A DNA stretch of 13,398 bases from Campylobacterota bacterium (GTDB lineage Bacteria > Campylobacterota > Campylobacteria > Campylobacterales > Sulfurospirillaceae): positions 1 to 13,398 of the forward strand of contig RZYK01000035.1 of the NCBI GenBank assembly GCA_009930355.1, read 5' to 3'. Every line of letters begins with the position of its first letter. Within the stretch, counting starts at the first letter, position 1. A program made the translations under genes and the position numbers. Below, piece by piece: positions 1 to 6,797 of the stretch. The notes under the pieces are model-generated. The model saw only the letters and a list, made by a program, of their open reading frames with translations. It searched no databases and was not told the DNA's origin.

Positions 1-14
1 AAAGCTTAGACTTT

Positions 15-60
15 TCATCACTGCGTATGCTATCAACTGCTTTTTGAAGCTTAGTGATGA
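15..60. other. Inverted repeat in leader region
   Basis: The 8-base arms TCATCACT (15-22) and AGTGATGA (53-60) are perfect reverse complements separated by 30 bases. The word AAGCTTAG also occurs twice as a direct repeat (3-10 partially overlapping the first arm's flank, and 47-54). No run of T follows, so this is not a standard terminator. It could be the tail of a gene to the left of the window or an operator for the autotransporter gene. Low confidence in any function. Confidence 0.25.
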
Positions 61-95
61 CAAAAAAGCTCTTCTGTTTAACTAGCAGTTTGGGT

Positions 96-101
96 TATAA
101 A
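96..101 (+). promoter_or_regulatory. Candidate -10 box for autotransporter gene
   Basis: TATAAA followed by T lies about 35 bases before the chosen start codon in an AT-rich stretch, with two more AT-rich hexamers close behind it. No good -35 hexamer is visible at the usual distance, which is common in Campylobacterota promoters, where the -35 is poorly conserved. This is a guess from position and composition only. Confidence 0.3.
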
Positions 102-119
102 TGATAAATTATAAGATTG

Positions 120-127
120 AAGGGGAA
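120..127 (+). promoter_or_regulatory. Ribosome binding site deciding the autotransporter start
   Basis: AAGGGGAA sits 7 bases before the ATG at 135. The frame is open from a TTG at 117, but that TTG would lie upstream of this Shine-Dalgarno sequence, so the ATG at 135 is the better start. Confidence 0.75.
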
Positions 128-134
128 TGGTTTA

Positions 135-2468
135 ATGTTTGGATCTCAAGCAGACTATAAGTCACGTTTTAGGATTTTAAAAGGTGGGAAGATTTCCCTA
201 GTTGTTAGCACATTGCTTATGGGCACAAGTTTTGTGGTAACTGACGCAAAAGCAATAAGTGCAATCAATACAAATCCGTATCATATTTCTAGTGTGGATA
301 CTTACAGTTTATCTTTAGATAGCACGGTTGATCTTGCAAGTGATATTATTAATTCTGGACTGGGTATTACTATAAACGCTAATACATACGTGCTTAATGC
401 CAATATCAACCATAATATGACAATTACAGATGCTGACTTTGCTTTAAGGATAAATAATCCATATATTGGATCTTCCATTAGCAATAGCAGTACAATTAGC
501 ATTACTTCTGCAAATGATAATGTAAAAGGTATTGCGAATGATTATATGTCTTACTCTTCCCTCACTAATTCAGGTACCATTACTATTAACGCTGGAGATA
601 ACATTGATAGTAATGCATTTGGCATTCATTCTTCATATATGTATAACGCTTCCCTCACTAATTCAGGTACCATTACAGTTAACGCTGGAAATGGTCGTCA
701 TGCATATGGCATTTATTCTTCAGATATGGTTAGTACCACTTCCATTACCAATTCAGGTACCATTAATGTCAACTCTGTAAGTGGTGAGTATGCTATTGGT
801 ATTTCTATTAACGCTTCTGATAGTACTGCTTCCATCACCAATTCAGGCACAATAACTGCGATGATCGATAACGTGGCAGATAAGAATGCTTGGTCAGTGT
901 ATAGTAAAGGAAGTGATACGCTGAGTAATACCTCTACAGGTGTCCTCAATGGTAATATCTACCACGCAGGAACTGTCAATAATGCTGGAACCATCAGTCT
1001 TCCGTATAATGCCTCCAACATTGGTACTTATACCTATATCAGCACTTTTGTCAACAGTGGTACGCTTAAAATCGGTCTTTTGACCGATGGAGCGACAACT
1101 ACGCATTCGCAACTTCAAACCGATACAGCTACATTTAATAGTGGCTCAACACTTAATGTCAATGTACTTAGTGCTTCAACTAATGTCGATCTTTTGATTG
1201 GAAATACATTAAATGATGTTGTTACTGCAAGTACATCTTTAACTCTTAATGGCACACTTAACATTACCGATAACTCAGCCCTTGTTAATTTTGAATATGT
1301 GCAAGATGGCAATACTATTGACTTAAATGTAGTAGAGGGAACAAGTATTCTTGATTCTACAATCGCAGGTGGAGGTAATGCACAAGCCCAAGCGGCGGGT
1401 ACTGCTTTACAAGCGATAGAAGATGGTGGAGTACCTAGCTCCATGACCTCTTTCTTCTCCGCTCTTAATGGTCTTAGCACTGATGCACAAGTAGCTCAAG
1501 CCGTTGCTAGTACAACACCAACTAATACCGCTTCAACCGCAGGTGCTGCAACACAAATCGCCAATGGTATTCAAGGTATCGTAGAACAACGTCAAGGTTT
1601 GAATATGGGTGGCGGTATGAACTCGGGTGAAGACCTCTTCGCAGAAAAAACGTTCTGGTTTAAACCATATGGTTCTTGGGGAAATCAAGATTCTAAAAAT
1701 GGTGTTAGCGGATTTGATCTTGACGCATACGGTGCAGGACTTGGATTTGATGGCGAATACGCAAAAGATGCTCGTTTGGGTTTTGCTTTGTTCTATACCG
1801 ATGCTAGAGTCAAAGTAGATAGCTCAGCCCAACGCAGTGATCTAGATGTCTATACCGCACTTCTTTACGGTATGTTCCCAGTTATTGATAACCAGACTAA
1901 AATTATGTATCAAGCAGGATACTCTTGGCAAAAAACAGACTCTTCCCGTTATATCGCTCTGACAAGCGAAACGGCTAAATCTGACTATACCGCTAAAATG
2001 GCTTCTTTAAATGTAAAATTGGTGCGTGATTATAAAATAAGTCATGATCTCACACTCCAACCTTTAGTCGAAGCAAGCTATCATAACTTTAAAAACCCTT
2101 CTTATAATGAAACTGGAGCATCTACAGCTTTAAATGTGGATAGCTTTGATGGAGAAGAGTTTATCGTGGGTATCGGAGGTATTGCTCATTATAAAATAGA
2201 CGATACATCTAAATTGGTTGCAAACCTAAATATCGGATATGATCTGATGGATGATAATATCGCAGTAACTTCTGCTTTTAGTGCTTCACCGACCTATAAG
2301 TTTACCACCAGCGGTATTGATAATGGAAGATGGAGTTATGGTGCAGGGGTTGGTTATGAGAAACAATTTACCAAAGAGACTTCAGCTACGTTTATGTACA
2401 ACTACGAAGCACAAGGCTCTACCTATGACACCCACTCTGTTTCTGCTCGTATTCAGTATAAGTTCTAA
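135..2468 (+). CDS. Autotransporter outer-membrane beta-barrel protein with NSGTI-repeat passenger
   Basis: A 777-residue type Va autotransporter that should export its own passenger domain across the outer membrane. The N-terminus has a long basic lead (residues 1-19), a hydrophobic core and an AKA cleavage site near residue 40, i.e. an extended signal peptide. Residues about 112-244 hold five imperfect repeats of 28-31 residues centred on S(I/L)(T/S)NSGTI, the pattern of a beta-helix passenger; looser NAGTI and NSGTL units follow to about residue 315. A linker rich in Ala, Gln and Thr (about 410-490) precedes the barrel domain (about 507-777), which begins WFKPYGSWG and ends in RIQYKF with the terminal Phe expected for Bam recognition. 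No protease catalytic motif is evident, so adhesion or surface structure is more likely than proteolysis. The gene is monocistronic: its own terminator follows. The specific ligand is unknown. The start is ATG 135 rather than TTG 117 because of the ribosome binding site. Confidence 0.88.
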   Translation: MFGSQADYKSRFRILKGGKISLVVSTLLMGTSFVVTDAKAISAINTNPYHISSVDTYSLSLDSTVDLASDIINSGLGITINANTYVLNANINHNMTITDADFALRINNPYIGSSISNSSTISITSANDNVKGIANDYMSYSSLTNSGTITINAGDNIDSNAFGIHSSYMYNASLTNSGTITVNAGNGRHAYGIYSSDMVSTTSITNSGTINVNSVSGEYAIGISINASDSTASITNSGTITAMIDNVADKNAWSVYSKGSDTLSNTSTGVLNGNIYHAGTVNNAGTISLPYNASNIGTYTYISTFVNSGTLKIGLLTDGATTTHSQLQTDTATFNSGSTLNVNVLSASTNVDLLIGNTLNDVVTASTSLTLNGTLNITDNSALVNFEYVQDGNTIDLNVVEGTSILDSTIAGGGNAQAQAAGTALQAIEDGGVPSSMTSFFSALNGLSTDAQVAQAVASTTPTNTASTAGAATQIANGIQGIVEQRQGLNMGGGMNSGEDLFAEKTFWFKPYGSWGNQDSKNGVSGFDLDAYGAGLGFDGEYAKDARLGFALFYTDARVKVDSSAQRSDLDVYTALLYGMFPVIDNQTKIMYQAGYSWQKTDSSRYIALTSETAKSDYTAKMASLNVKLVRDYKISHDLTLQPLVEASYHNFKNPSYNETGASTALNVDSFDGEEFIVGIGGIAHYKIDDTSKLVANLNIGYDLMDDNIAVTSAFSASPTYKFTTSGIDNGRWSYGAGVGYEKQFTKETSATFMYNYEAQGSTYDTHSVSARIQYKF
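474..860 (+). repeat. Five tandem passenger repeats of 84-93 bp
   Basis: Unit starts are at about 474, 558, 651, 741 and 831, giving spacings of 84, 93, 90 and 90 bases, all multiples of three. The second and third units share the stretch TCCCTCACTAATTCAGGTAC exactly, and the fourth shares most of it. They encode the beta-helix rungs of the autotransporter passenger. The near-identity of the middle units at DNA level suggests recent duplication and a capacity for copy-number change by recombination. Confidence 0.8.
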
Positions 2469-2482
2469 GAGATTCTCTTTAC

Positions 2483-2511
2483 AAGGATAGTCAAAAAGGC
2501 TATCCTTTTTT
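2483..2511 (+). terminator. Rho-independent terminator of the autotransporter gene
   Basis: Perfect 8-base arms AAGGATAG (2483-2490) and CTATCCTT (2500-2507) enclose a 9-base loop and run into TTTT (2508-2511). It starts 14 bases after the autotransporter stop codon. Confidence 0.88.
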
Positions 2512-2716
2512 CAATAAATACAATTTAAAGAGATGAATTTGAAATACAAAATATTTTGTTTTATTATTTTTTCTTTAGTGTTTACGGGTTGTTTTACATC
2601 CGTTCCATCTTTGGAACAACGTTATACAAAATTGATGGATATGAACTCCAAAGAATCATTTAAAAGCAAACCTATTAAAACAGGTAGTTTTACGCTTTTT
2701 TCACTTCAACCAACGG

Positions 2717-2726
2717 TTACATGTAA
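2717..2726. repeat. TTACATGTAA palindrome, copy 1
   Basis: Ten-base core of the recurring palindrome with one flank mismatch (GTTACATGTAAA at 2716-2727), inside the lipoprotein remnant and encoding Thr-Cys-Lys. Confidence 0.6.
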
Positions 2727-2847
2727 AGATTCGATTATGCATGTTTATATCGAAGGCGATGGTTTGGCGTGGAAAACTCGTACATTAATTTCTGATGATC
2801 CAACGCCTATAAATCCAACAGCACTTTCTTTAATGAACCAAGATAGC

Positions 2848-2859
2848 TTTACATGTAAA
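2848..2859. repeat. TTTACATGTAAA palindrome, copy 2
   Basis: Exact 12-base palindrome, extended to 14 bases by C and G on either side, 131 bases after copy 1 in the lipoprotein remnant. Confidence 0.6.
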
Positions 2860-2894
2860 GTATATATTTCCCGTCCTTGCCAATATATGACCGT

Positions 2895-2918
2895 GCTAAG
2901 GGAGTTTACTTCCCTAGC
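2895..2918 (-). terminator. Hairpin at the 3' end of the hyf operon
   Basis: GCTAAGGGA (2895-2903) pairs with TCCCTAGC (2911-2918) with one bulged base and a 7-base loop, straddling the hycI stop codon (2908-2906). On the minus strand no T run follows, so if it ends transcription it is not a canonical rho-independent terminator. It sits exactly at the junction with the truncated lipoprotein gene. Confidence 0.35.
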
Positions 2919-3352
2919 ATGGCATCAAAGGCTTTGATTTTTTCAAATGCTTTTAGCGAAGAGTCTTTGGCACTTTGGCTTAAGCCCTCACTAAAATGCA
3001 AGACATTCTCAAGTAAAACAGCAATCCCTAAAAAAATCGTTTTGATGCAAATTTCTCGTAGATAACTCATTAAAATAGGGGTTGGTAGGTTGTGTGTAGA
3101 GTAGACATAGGTTCGCTCATCACTCAAGTCTAAAAACTCTATTTCTCCCTCTTTAAATCCACTCATAGCATCAACCACCACAATGACATCGGGTGCAAAT
3201 TCCCGCAAAGAGGCAAATTCATTCTCAGGGGTATCGTAACCAAAAAAGACTCTCCATTCAGGCAGATGTTCTTCAACAAGCTTTCCCACCGCAATGGCAA
3301 CCCCATCGTCTCCTCTGAGCTCATTGCCTACACATAAAAGTGCTTTTTTCAC
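2906..3352 (-). CDS. hycI: Hydrogenase maturation endopeptidase (HycI family)
   Basis: A 148-residue aspartic-type peptidase of family M52 that removes the C-terminal extension of the hydrogenase large subunit once nickel is inserted. The N-terminal GNELRGDDG motif carries Asp15/Asp16, VVDAM carries Asp61, and STHNLP carries His87, matching the nickel-sensing residues of the family. The length is close to the approximately 156 residues of E. coli HycI. The start codon is GTG, overlapping the preceding hycH/hyfJ stop as GTGA, with a strong ribosome binding site six bases before it. It is the last gene of the operon, and its substrate is almost certainly HyfG, which retains the matching C-terminal peptide. 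The 3' end abuts a broken lipoprotein gene on the other strand. Confidence 0.92.
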   Translation of the reverse strand: MKKALLCVGNELRGDDGVAIAVGKLVEEHLPEWRVFFGYDTPENEFASLREFAPDVIVVVDAMSGFKEGEIEFLDLSDERTYVYSTHNLPTPILMSYLREICIKTIFLGIAVLLENVLHFSEGLSQSAKDSSLKAFEKIKAFDAMLGK

Positions 3353-3696
3353 GCAAAATCCTTCCTTAGAACCAAGTAACCCTCTTTGAGGTTGGCAAAT
3401 ATTTCTTTAAGGGGACATTCTATCATTTCAGGAAGAAGTTTTTGGGCATGTTCGGGGAAGACTTCAATTTCAAAATATTTACTTAAATTTCCCAGCTTAA
3501 ATTTGAGATACTCCTTACCATGATTGAGGATTGTTTGGTACTCTTCTTCACCAATTTCCAAAACTTTTTCACTAAAATCAATGGTCCCCACACCATGTCC
3601 AATGCAGGTTGAAAAGATTTTAATTTGTTCAAGCATTGCATCGCCCGATTTGGCACCATCAAGGTGCCGTTTCATGAGCTGGTAGACTTCTATCAT
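3349..3696 (-). CDS. hyfJ: Formate hydrogenlyase maturation protein, HycH/HyfJ family
   Basis: A 115-residue soluble protein resembling HycH/HyfJ of E. coli, which are about 136 residues; the N-terminal pattern of VYQLMKRHLDG followed by IGHGVGTIDF fits my memory of the family. HycH is needed for assembly of an active hydrogenase 3 in E. coli, but its exact role is not settled. No cysteine cluster or membrane segment is visible; the only Cys residues are in STCIGHG and ECPLKE. The start ATG overlaps the hyfI stop (ATGA) and its own stop overlaps the hycI start (GTGA), so it is translationally coupled on both sides. Its place between the small subunit and the protease gene is the same as in the E. 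coli hyc operon. Confidence 0.8.
   Translation of the reverse strand: MIEVYQLMKRHLDGAKSGDAMLEQIKIFSTCIGHGVGTIDFSEKVLEIGEEEYQTILNHGKEYLKFKLGNLSKYFEIEVFPEHAQKLLPEMIECPLKEIFANLKEGYLVLRKDFA
3359..3367 (-). promoter_or_regulatory. Ribosome binding site supporting the GTG start of hycI
   Basis: Read on the minus strand, AAGGAAGGA ends six bases before the GTG at 3352. There is no ATG nearby in frame, so this site fixes the non-ATG start and supports translational coupling to the upstream gene. Confidence 0.75.
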
Positions 3697-4517
3697 TTAG
3701 GACCCCATTGAACACGGTGAAGACTGATGTGATCTTCTTCTTCACATGGTACATAGTGGGTATAAATCTCATTGTGTAAAATACCCATACACTCTGCATA
3801 ACGTGGGTCATCTTCTGCTTGCATGGCTTGTGTAATAGAAATTTTTGTGGCTTTTGGATTTTTAATATCACCACTTTTTACTAAAGCGTCTAAGTATTTA
3901 TCGTAAAGTTTTCGACCAAAAACATAACTCATCAAACGTTTGGCTTGTACCAACAAATCCCTCTCAAAAAGGGTGTTTCCCATCACTGAGGTTTCTACTA
4001 AAGAGGGCATTTCACCTTCTTCTTCAAAGCTTACCTTTTGAAGCCTTTGATCCATGACGCCAAGGGCTGTTGTTAGTCCATATATAATACTTGCAGGATG
4101 CGGAGGACACCCTGGAATATAGACATCCACAGGAATGATTTTATCAATACCACTTAAAACACTGTACGCATCGTAAAAAATACCACCCGTTGAACCACAT
4201 GCCCCAAGAGCCACGACAATTTTAGGATCAGGTGTTGCTTCATAGGCACGAAGCAGTGGGTAGTACATTTGGCGTGTCACAGGACCTGTGCAGAGTAAAA
4301 TATCCGCATGGCGTGGGTTGGCAACGAGTTTGAAACCAAAACGCTCAGGATCCCATAATGGAGTGATGGCTGCAAAAATTTCAATCTCACAACCGTTACA
4401 ACTACCGCAGTCTATACGGAAAACACTAAAACTTCTGCCAATGTGTTTTAAAAGCTCCAACTTCTCTTCTAAGTTATTTGCCAGTGCAATGTCACTGGGT
4501 ACTTCATAGGTTTTCAT
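3693..4517 (-). CDS. hyfI: Group 4 [NiFe] hydrogenase small subunit HyfI
   Basis: A 274-residue NuoB/HycG-like subunit that carries the [4Fe-4S] cluster nearest the active site and passes electrons to the NiFe centre of HyfG. Cysteines occur as CGSCNGCE (37, 40, 43), GACGSTGG (107) and PGCPPHP (137), the pattern of the proximal-cluster subunit in group 4 hydrogenases. There is no twin-arginine signal, as expected for a cytoplasm-facing enzyme. It is slightly longer than E. coli HyfI (about 252 residues), mostly in the C-terminal tail after the PPHP motif. Its ATG overlaps the hyfH stop by four bases. Confidence 0.93.
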   Translation of the reverse strand: MKTYEVPSDIALANNLEEKLELLKHIGRSFSVFRIDCGSCNGCEIEIFAAITPLWDPERFGFKLVANPRHADILLCTGPVTRQMYYPLLRAYEATPDPKIVVALGACGSTGGIFYDAYSVLSGIDKIIPVDVYIPGCPPHPASIIYGLTTALGVMDQRLQKVSFEEEGEMPSLVETSVMGNTLFERDLLVQAKRLMSYVFGRKLYDKYLDALVKSGDIKNPKATKISITQAMQAEDDPRYAECMGILHNEIYTHYVPCEEEDHISLHRVQWGPK

Positions 4518-5053
4518 TCTATCACCATCTCTTTGCCACTGGTAAAATTTGCTACGGTGGCCTGTTTTTTACATGTAGGGCAAACGCCTAAATACTCTTT
4601 TGCTTCTTCCAATCTTTTTTCACTGACATTGGCTTTGCTTAAACACTCAAAGCTGTACTTGATCAGTCGTTTTGCACTAAAAGGTTTTTGGCACTGAGTA
4701 CAGTATTGAACCTCAAGTTCTCCTCTTTGAATCAGAGCAGATTTATCAAATTTAACCGCAAGTTCAAACTCTTCACTCAAACGAATAGCGCCAGTAGGGC
4801 AGACTTCATCGCACCTGCCACAAAAGATACAGCGCCCACAATCAAACTCCCATACCAATTTGCTTTTATCGTCATTAAATTGCACCGTGATGGCATTAGA
4901 AGGACACGCAATACCACACGCCGCACACCCAATACACAAATCAAAGGTATACGCAGGTTTTCCCCTAAAATTCTTTGCAACATTGTAAGGCTCAAAGGGA
5001 TACTTATGGGTTGTATCACCGTATTTTTTACTAATATCAAGAAGCTTCATCAT
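4514..5053 (-). CDS. hyfH: Two-cluster ferredoxin-like subunit HyfH
   Basis: A 179-residue polyferredoxin of the NuoI/HycF type linking the electron-input subunit to HyfI. Two [4Fe-4S] motifs are visible: Cys40/43/46/50 and Cys75/78/81/85, each with the usual Pro after the last Cys. The C-terminal part adds two CxxC pairs (118/121 and 158/161), which could form a zinc-ribbon or rubredoxin-like site as in other HycF proteins. The start is ATGATG; the first ATG (5053) overlaps the hyfG stop by four bases and has AAAGGA six bases upstream, while the second is equally possible. The hyfI start overlaps its stop. Confidence 0.92.
   Translation of the reverse strand: MMKLLDISKKYGDTTHKYPFEPYNVAKNFRGKPAYTFDLCIGCAACGIACPSNAITVQFNDDKSKLVWEFDCGRCIFCGRCDEVCPTGAIRLSEEFELAVKFDKSALIQRGELEVQYCTQCQKPFSAKRLIKYSFECLSKANVSEKRLEEAKEYLGVCPTCKKQATVANFTSGKEMVIE
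4568..4577. repeat. TTTACATGTA partial palindrome, copy 3
   Basis: Ten of twelve bases of the recurring palindrome, inside hyfH at the C-terminal CPTCKK motif. Confidence 0.5.
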
Positions 5054-6789
5054 CTTAAATCCTTTAACGGACTCTCTTTTTGTGTCCTAGCGAAATTTTT
5101 TAAATCTGCGTGGGTTAAAATTTTACTTTTTTTGCTTTTCATATCAACAACGGTTACACGCTCTGTACACGAATAACACGGATCTAGGCTACAGACAATG
5201 AGTGCTGCATCAGCGATGGTGTTTCCACGGAATTGAAAACGAAGGCTTGGCCAGTTATTGTAGGTGGCAGCCCTGCATCTCCAACGAAATACTTTTTGTG
5301 CACTGCCTTGCATGATCCAATGCACGTTATCGCCTCTAGGCGCTTCTACATACGCTAAAGCATAATTCTCAGGTTTAACATGAAACTTTGGATCGACAAT
5401 AATTGCCGTTTGTGGCATCAGCTCAAAACATTGGCGGATGATAGAAACCGAGCTTTTAAGTTCCATATAGCGCACCATCTCTCTAGCAAAAACATCGCCA
5501 CCCTCAACCACAGCCACATCAAATTCAATTTGTTTGAAAAAGTCATACGGATGGTCATAACGCGTGTCTCGTTTAATGCCACTGCCCCTGATATTAGGCC
5601 CAACGGCGGAGAAGTCACGAGCAACTTGTTTATCAAGGATACCCACACCCTTCCAGCGTTTCATTTGGCGTTGGTCATCCATAACAGCATCCCATACTTC
5701 ATCGGCTTGCGTTTCAATGATTTTTAGAATTTTAAGACTCTCTTTTATCTCAACACCCGTCATATCCCGTCTAAGACCACCCATTACCACATTGCCATAA
5801 GTTTTTCGTCCACCTGTGACCAACTCTGCTAGTTTCATAGAGTATTCACGAATTCTAAAGATATGCATAAAGGCATTGTAGTTACCGGTCACTTCGCACG
5901 CCAAACCAATATTTAAAAGATGGCTATGCAATCTTTCAATTTCTGAACAAATGACTCGAATGGCTTGTGCACGCGCAGGAATTTCTAAGTTAATCGCTTT
6001 TTCTGCTGCTTCAATACACGCAATAGAATGGGCATACCCGCAAATGCCACAAACCCGTTCAGCCAAATAACCCATTTGGTCATAGTTCATGCGGTTTTCT
6101 GCTAGTTTTTCCATGCCTCTGTGTTGGTAAAAAAGCCTGTAATCCGCATCAATAATGGTATCGCCATCGCAAAAAAGTCTAAAGTGCCCTGGCTCATCTG
6201 CTGTGATGTGCAAAGGTCCCAAAGGTACATCAATAATGCCTGAGCCCTCAGGTCGTAAGAACTCATATTCAGGCTCCATATAATGATCTTTCATATCAGG
6301 ACGGTAGCGGTAATCCATGGCATCTTTTCGAAGAGGGAAGAGTCCTTCTGGCCAGTCATCGCTCAGCGCTAAACGTCGTTTATCAGGTAAGCCCTCAGCA
6401 ACAAGACCAAACATATCGTAGGCTTCTCTTTCATACCAGACACACGCAGGCACCAAAGGTGTTACAGAGGGATAGGTGAGGCTATCGGGTGAAATAAGCG
6501 CTTTAATGGTGACAAAACACTTTTCATCTTGCGCTATCTCATCGCCTTCAAACATCTTGCCACCTTCCATAGAAAGGGCATAATAGAGGGCATAATGTTT
6601 ATTAATGCTTCGCTCATCATTGGGAATCATGGTTGAGAGATAGCCACCCATGTCGTAGTATAAGAAGCGAACTGCTTCAGGTAAATCATTGAGTTCTACC
6701 AACGCAGTTACCTGATCTTCGCATTGTCTGGTAACTTCTAAAACCTTTACTCTAGCACTGAGAGCTTCTATAAATGTATCGCATTTCAT
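5050..6789 (-). CDS. hyfG: Group 4a [NiFe] hydrogenase large subunit HyfG (NuoC-NuoD fusion)
   Basis: A 579-residue catalytic subunit that reduces protons to H2, or oxidises H2 in reverse. Residues 1 to about 170 form the 30-kDa (NuoC-like) domain with the WYEREAYDMFG signature at 118-128; the rest is the NuoD/HycE-like domain. The NiFe ligands are present: RVCGIC (Cys247, Cys250) and DPCYSC (Cys538, Cys541). The sequence continues TER then VTVVD, so HycI-type cleavage is expected after Arg544, releasing about 35 residues ending in KESPLKDLR. Intact ligands exclude ordinary complex I NuoCD. Compared with E. coli HyfG as I recall it, there is an extra segment near residues 76-90. The ribosome binding site TAGGAT overlaps the hyfF stop, eight bases upstream, so the genes are tightly coupled. 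The protein sits on the cytoplasmic side of the inner membrane. Confidence 0.96.
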   Translation of the reverse strand: MKCDTFIEALSARVKVLEVTRQCEDQVTALVELNDLPEAVRFLYYDMGGYLSTMIPNDERSINKHYALYYALSMEGGKMFEGDEIAQDEKCFVTIKALISPDSLTYPSVTPLVPACVWYEREAYDMFGLVAEGLPDKRRLALSDDWPEGLFPLRKDAMDYRYRPDMKDHYMEPEYEFLRPEGSGIIDVPLGPLHITADEPGHFRLFCDGDTIIDADYRLFYQHRGMEKLAENRMNYDQMGYLAERVCGICGYAHSIACIEAAEKAINLEIPARAQAIRVICSEIERLHSHLLNIGLACEVTGNYNAFMHIFRIREYSMKLAELVTGGRKTYGNVVMGGLRRDMTGVEIKESLKILKIIETQADEVWDAVMDDQRQMKRWKGVGILDKQVARDFSAVGPNIRGSGIKRDTRYDHPYDFFKQIEFDVAVVEGGDVFAREMVRYMELKSSVSIIRQCFELMPQTAIIVDPKFHVKPENYALAYVEAPRGDNVHWIMQGSAQKVFRWRCRAATYNNWPSLRFQFRGNTIADAALIVCSLDPCYSCTERVTVVDMKSKKSKILTHADLKNFARTQKESPLKDLR

Positions 6790-6797
6790 GAAAAATC

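Larger units (their letters stand above)
2533..2937 (+). pseudogene. 3'-truncated lipoprotein gene, alpha/beta-hydrolase-like family
   Basis: The 134-codon frame begins with a lipoprotein signal peptide: a short basic n-region, a hydrophobic core, and the lipobox LVFTGC with the lipidated Cys at residue 20. The block from about residue 71 to 119 (VYIEGDGLAW, DDPTPINP, ISRPCQY) resembles, from memory, a family of roughly 250-residue exported alpha/beta hydrolase-like proteins; in that family the GxSxGG nucleophile segment lies further downstream. Here the resemblance stops at about base 2889, and the last 15 or so codons simply read through the antisense of the hycI 3' end (2906-2937). The catalytic half is therefore missing and I treat the gene as a remnant. 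The spacing from AAAGAG to ATG 2533 is nearly zero; TTG 2539 would have a better spacing. A fragment could still be expressed as a lipoprotein. The hydrolase assignment is less sure than the truncation. Confidence 0.65.

Noticed and set aside
117..134. TTG at 117 as the autotransporter start
   Set aside because: The good Shine-Dalgarno sequence (120-127) lies downstream of it and points to ATG 135.
474..860. Repeats as a CRISPR array
   Set aside because: Units are 84-93 bases, in frame, lack the short palindromic repeat with unique spacers, and encode a regular beta-helix protein motif.
1115..1480. 121-codon open frame on the minus strand
   Set aside because: It is antisense to the autotransporter linker, with no ribosome binding site or motif.
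4688..5176. 162-codon open frame on the plus strand
   Set aside because: It lies antisense to hyfH and hyfG, which are strongly supported, and its translation has no recognisable motif.
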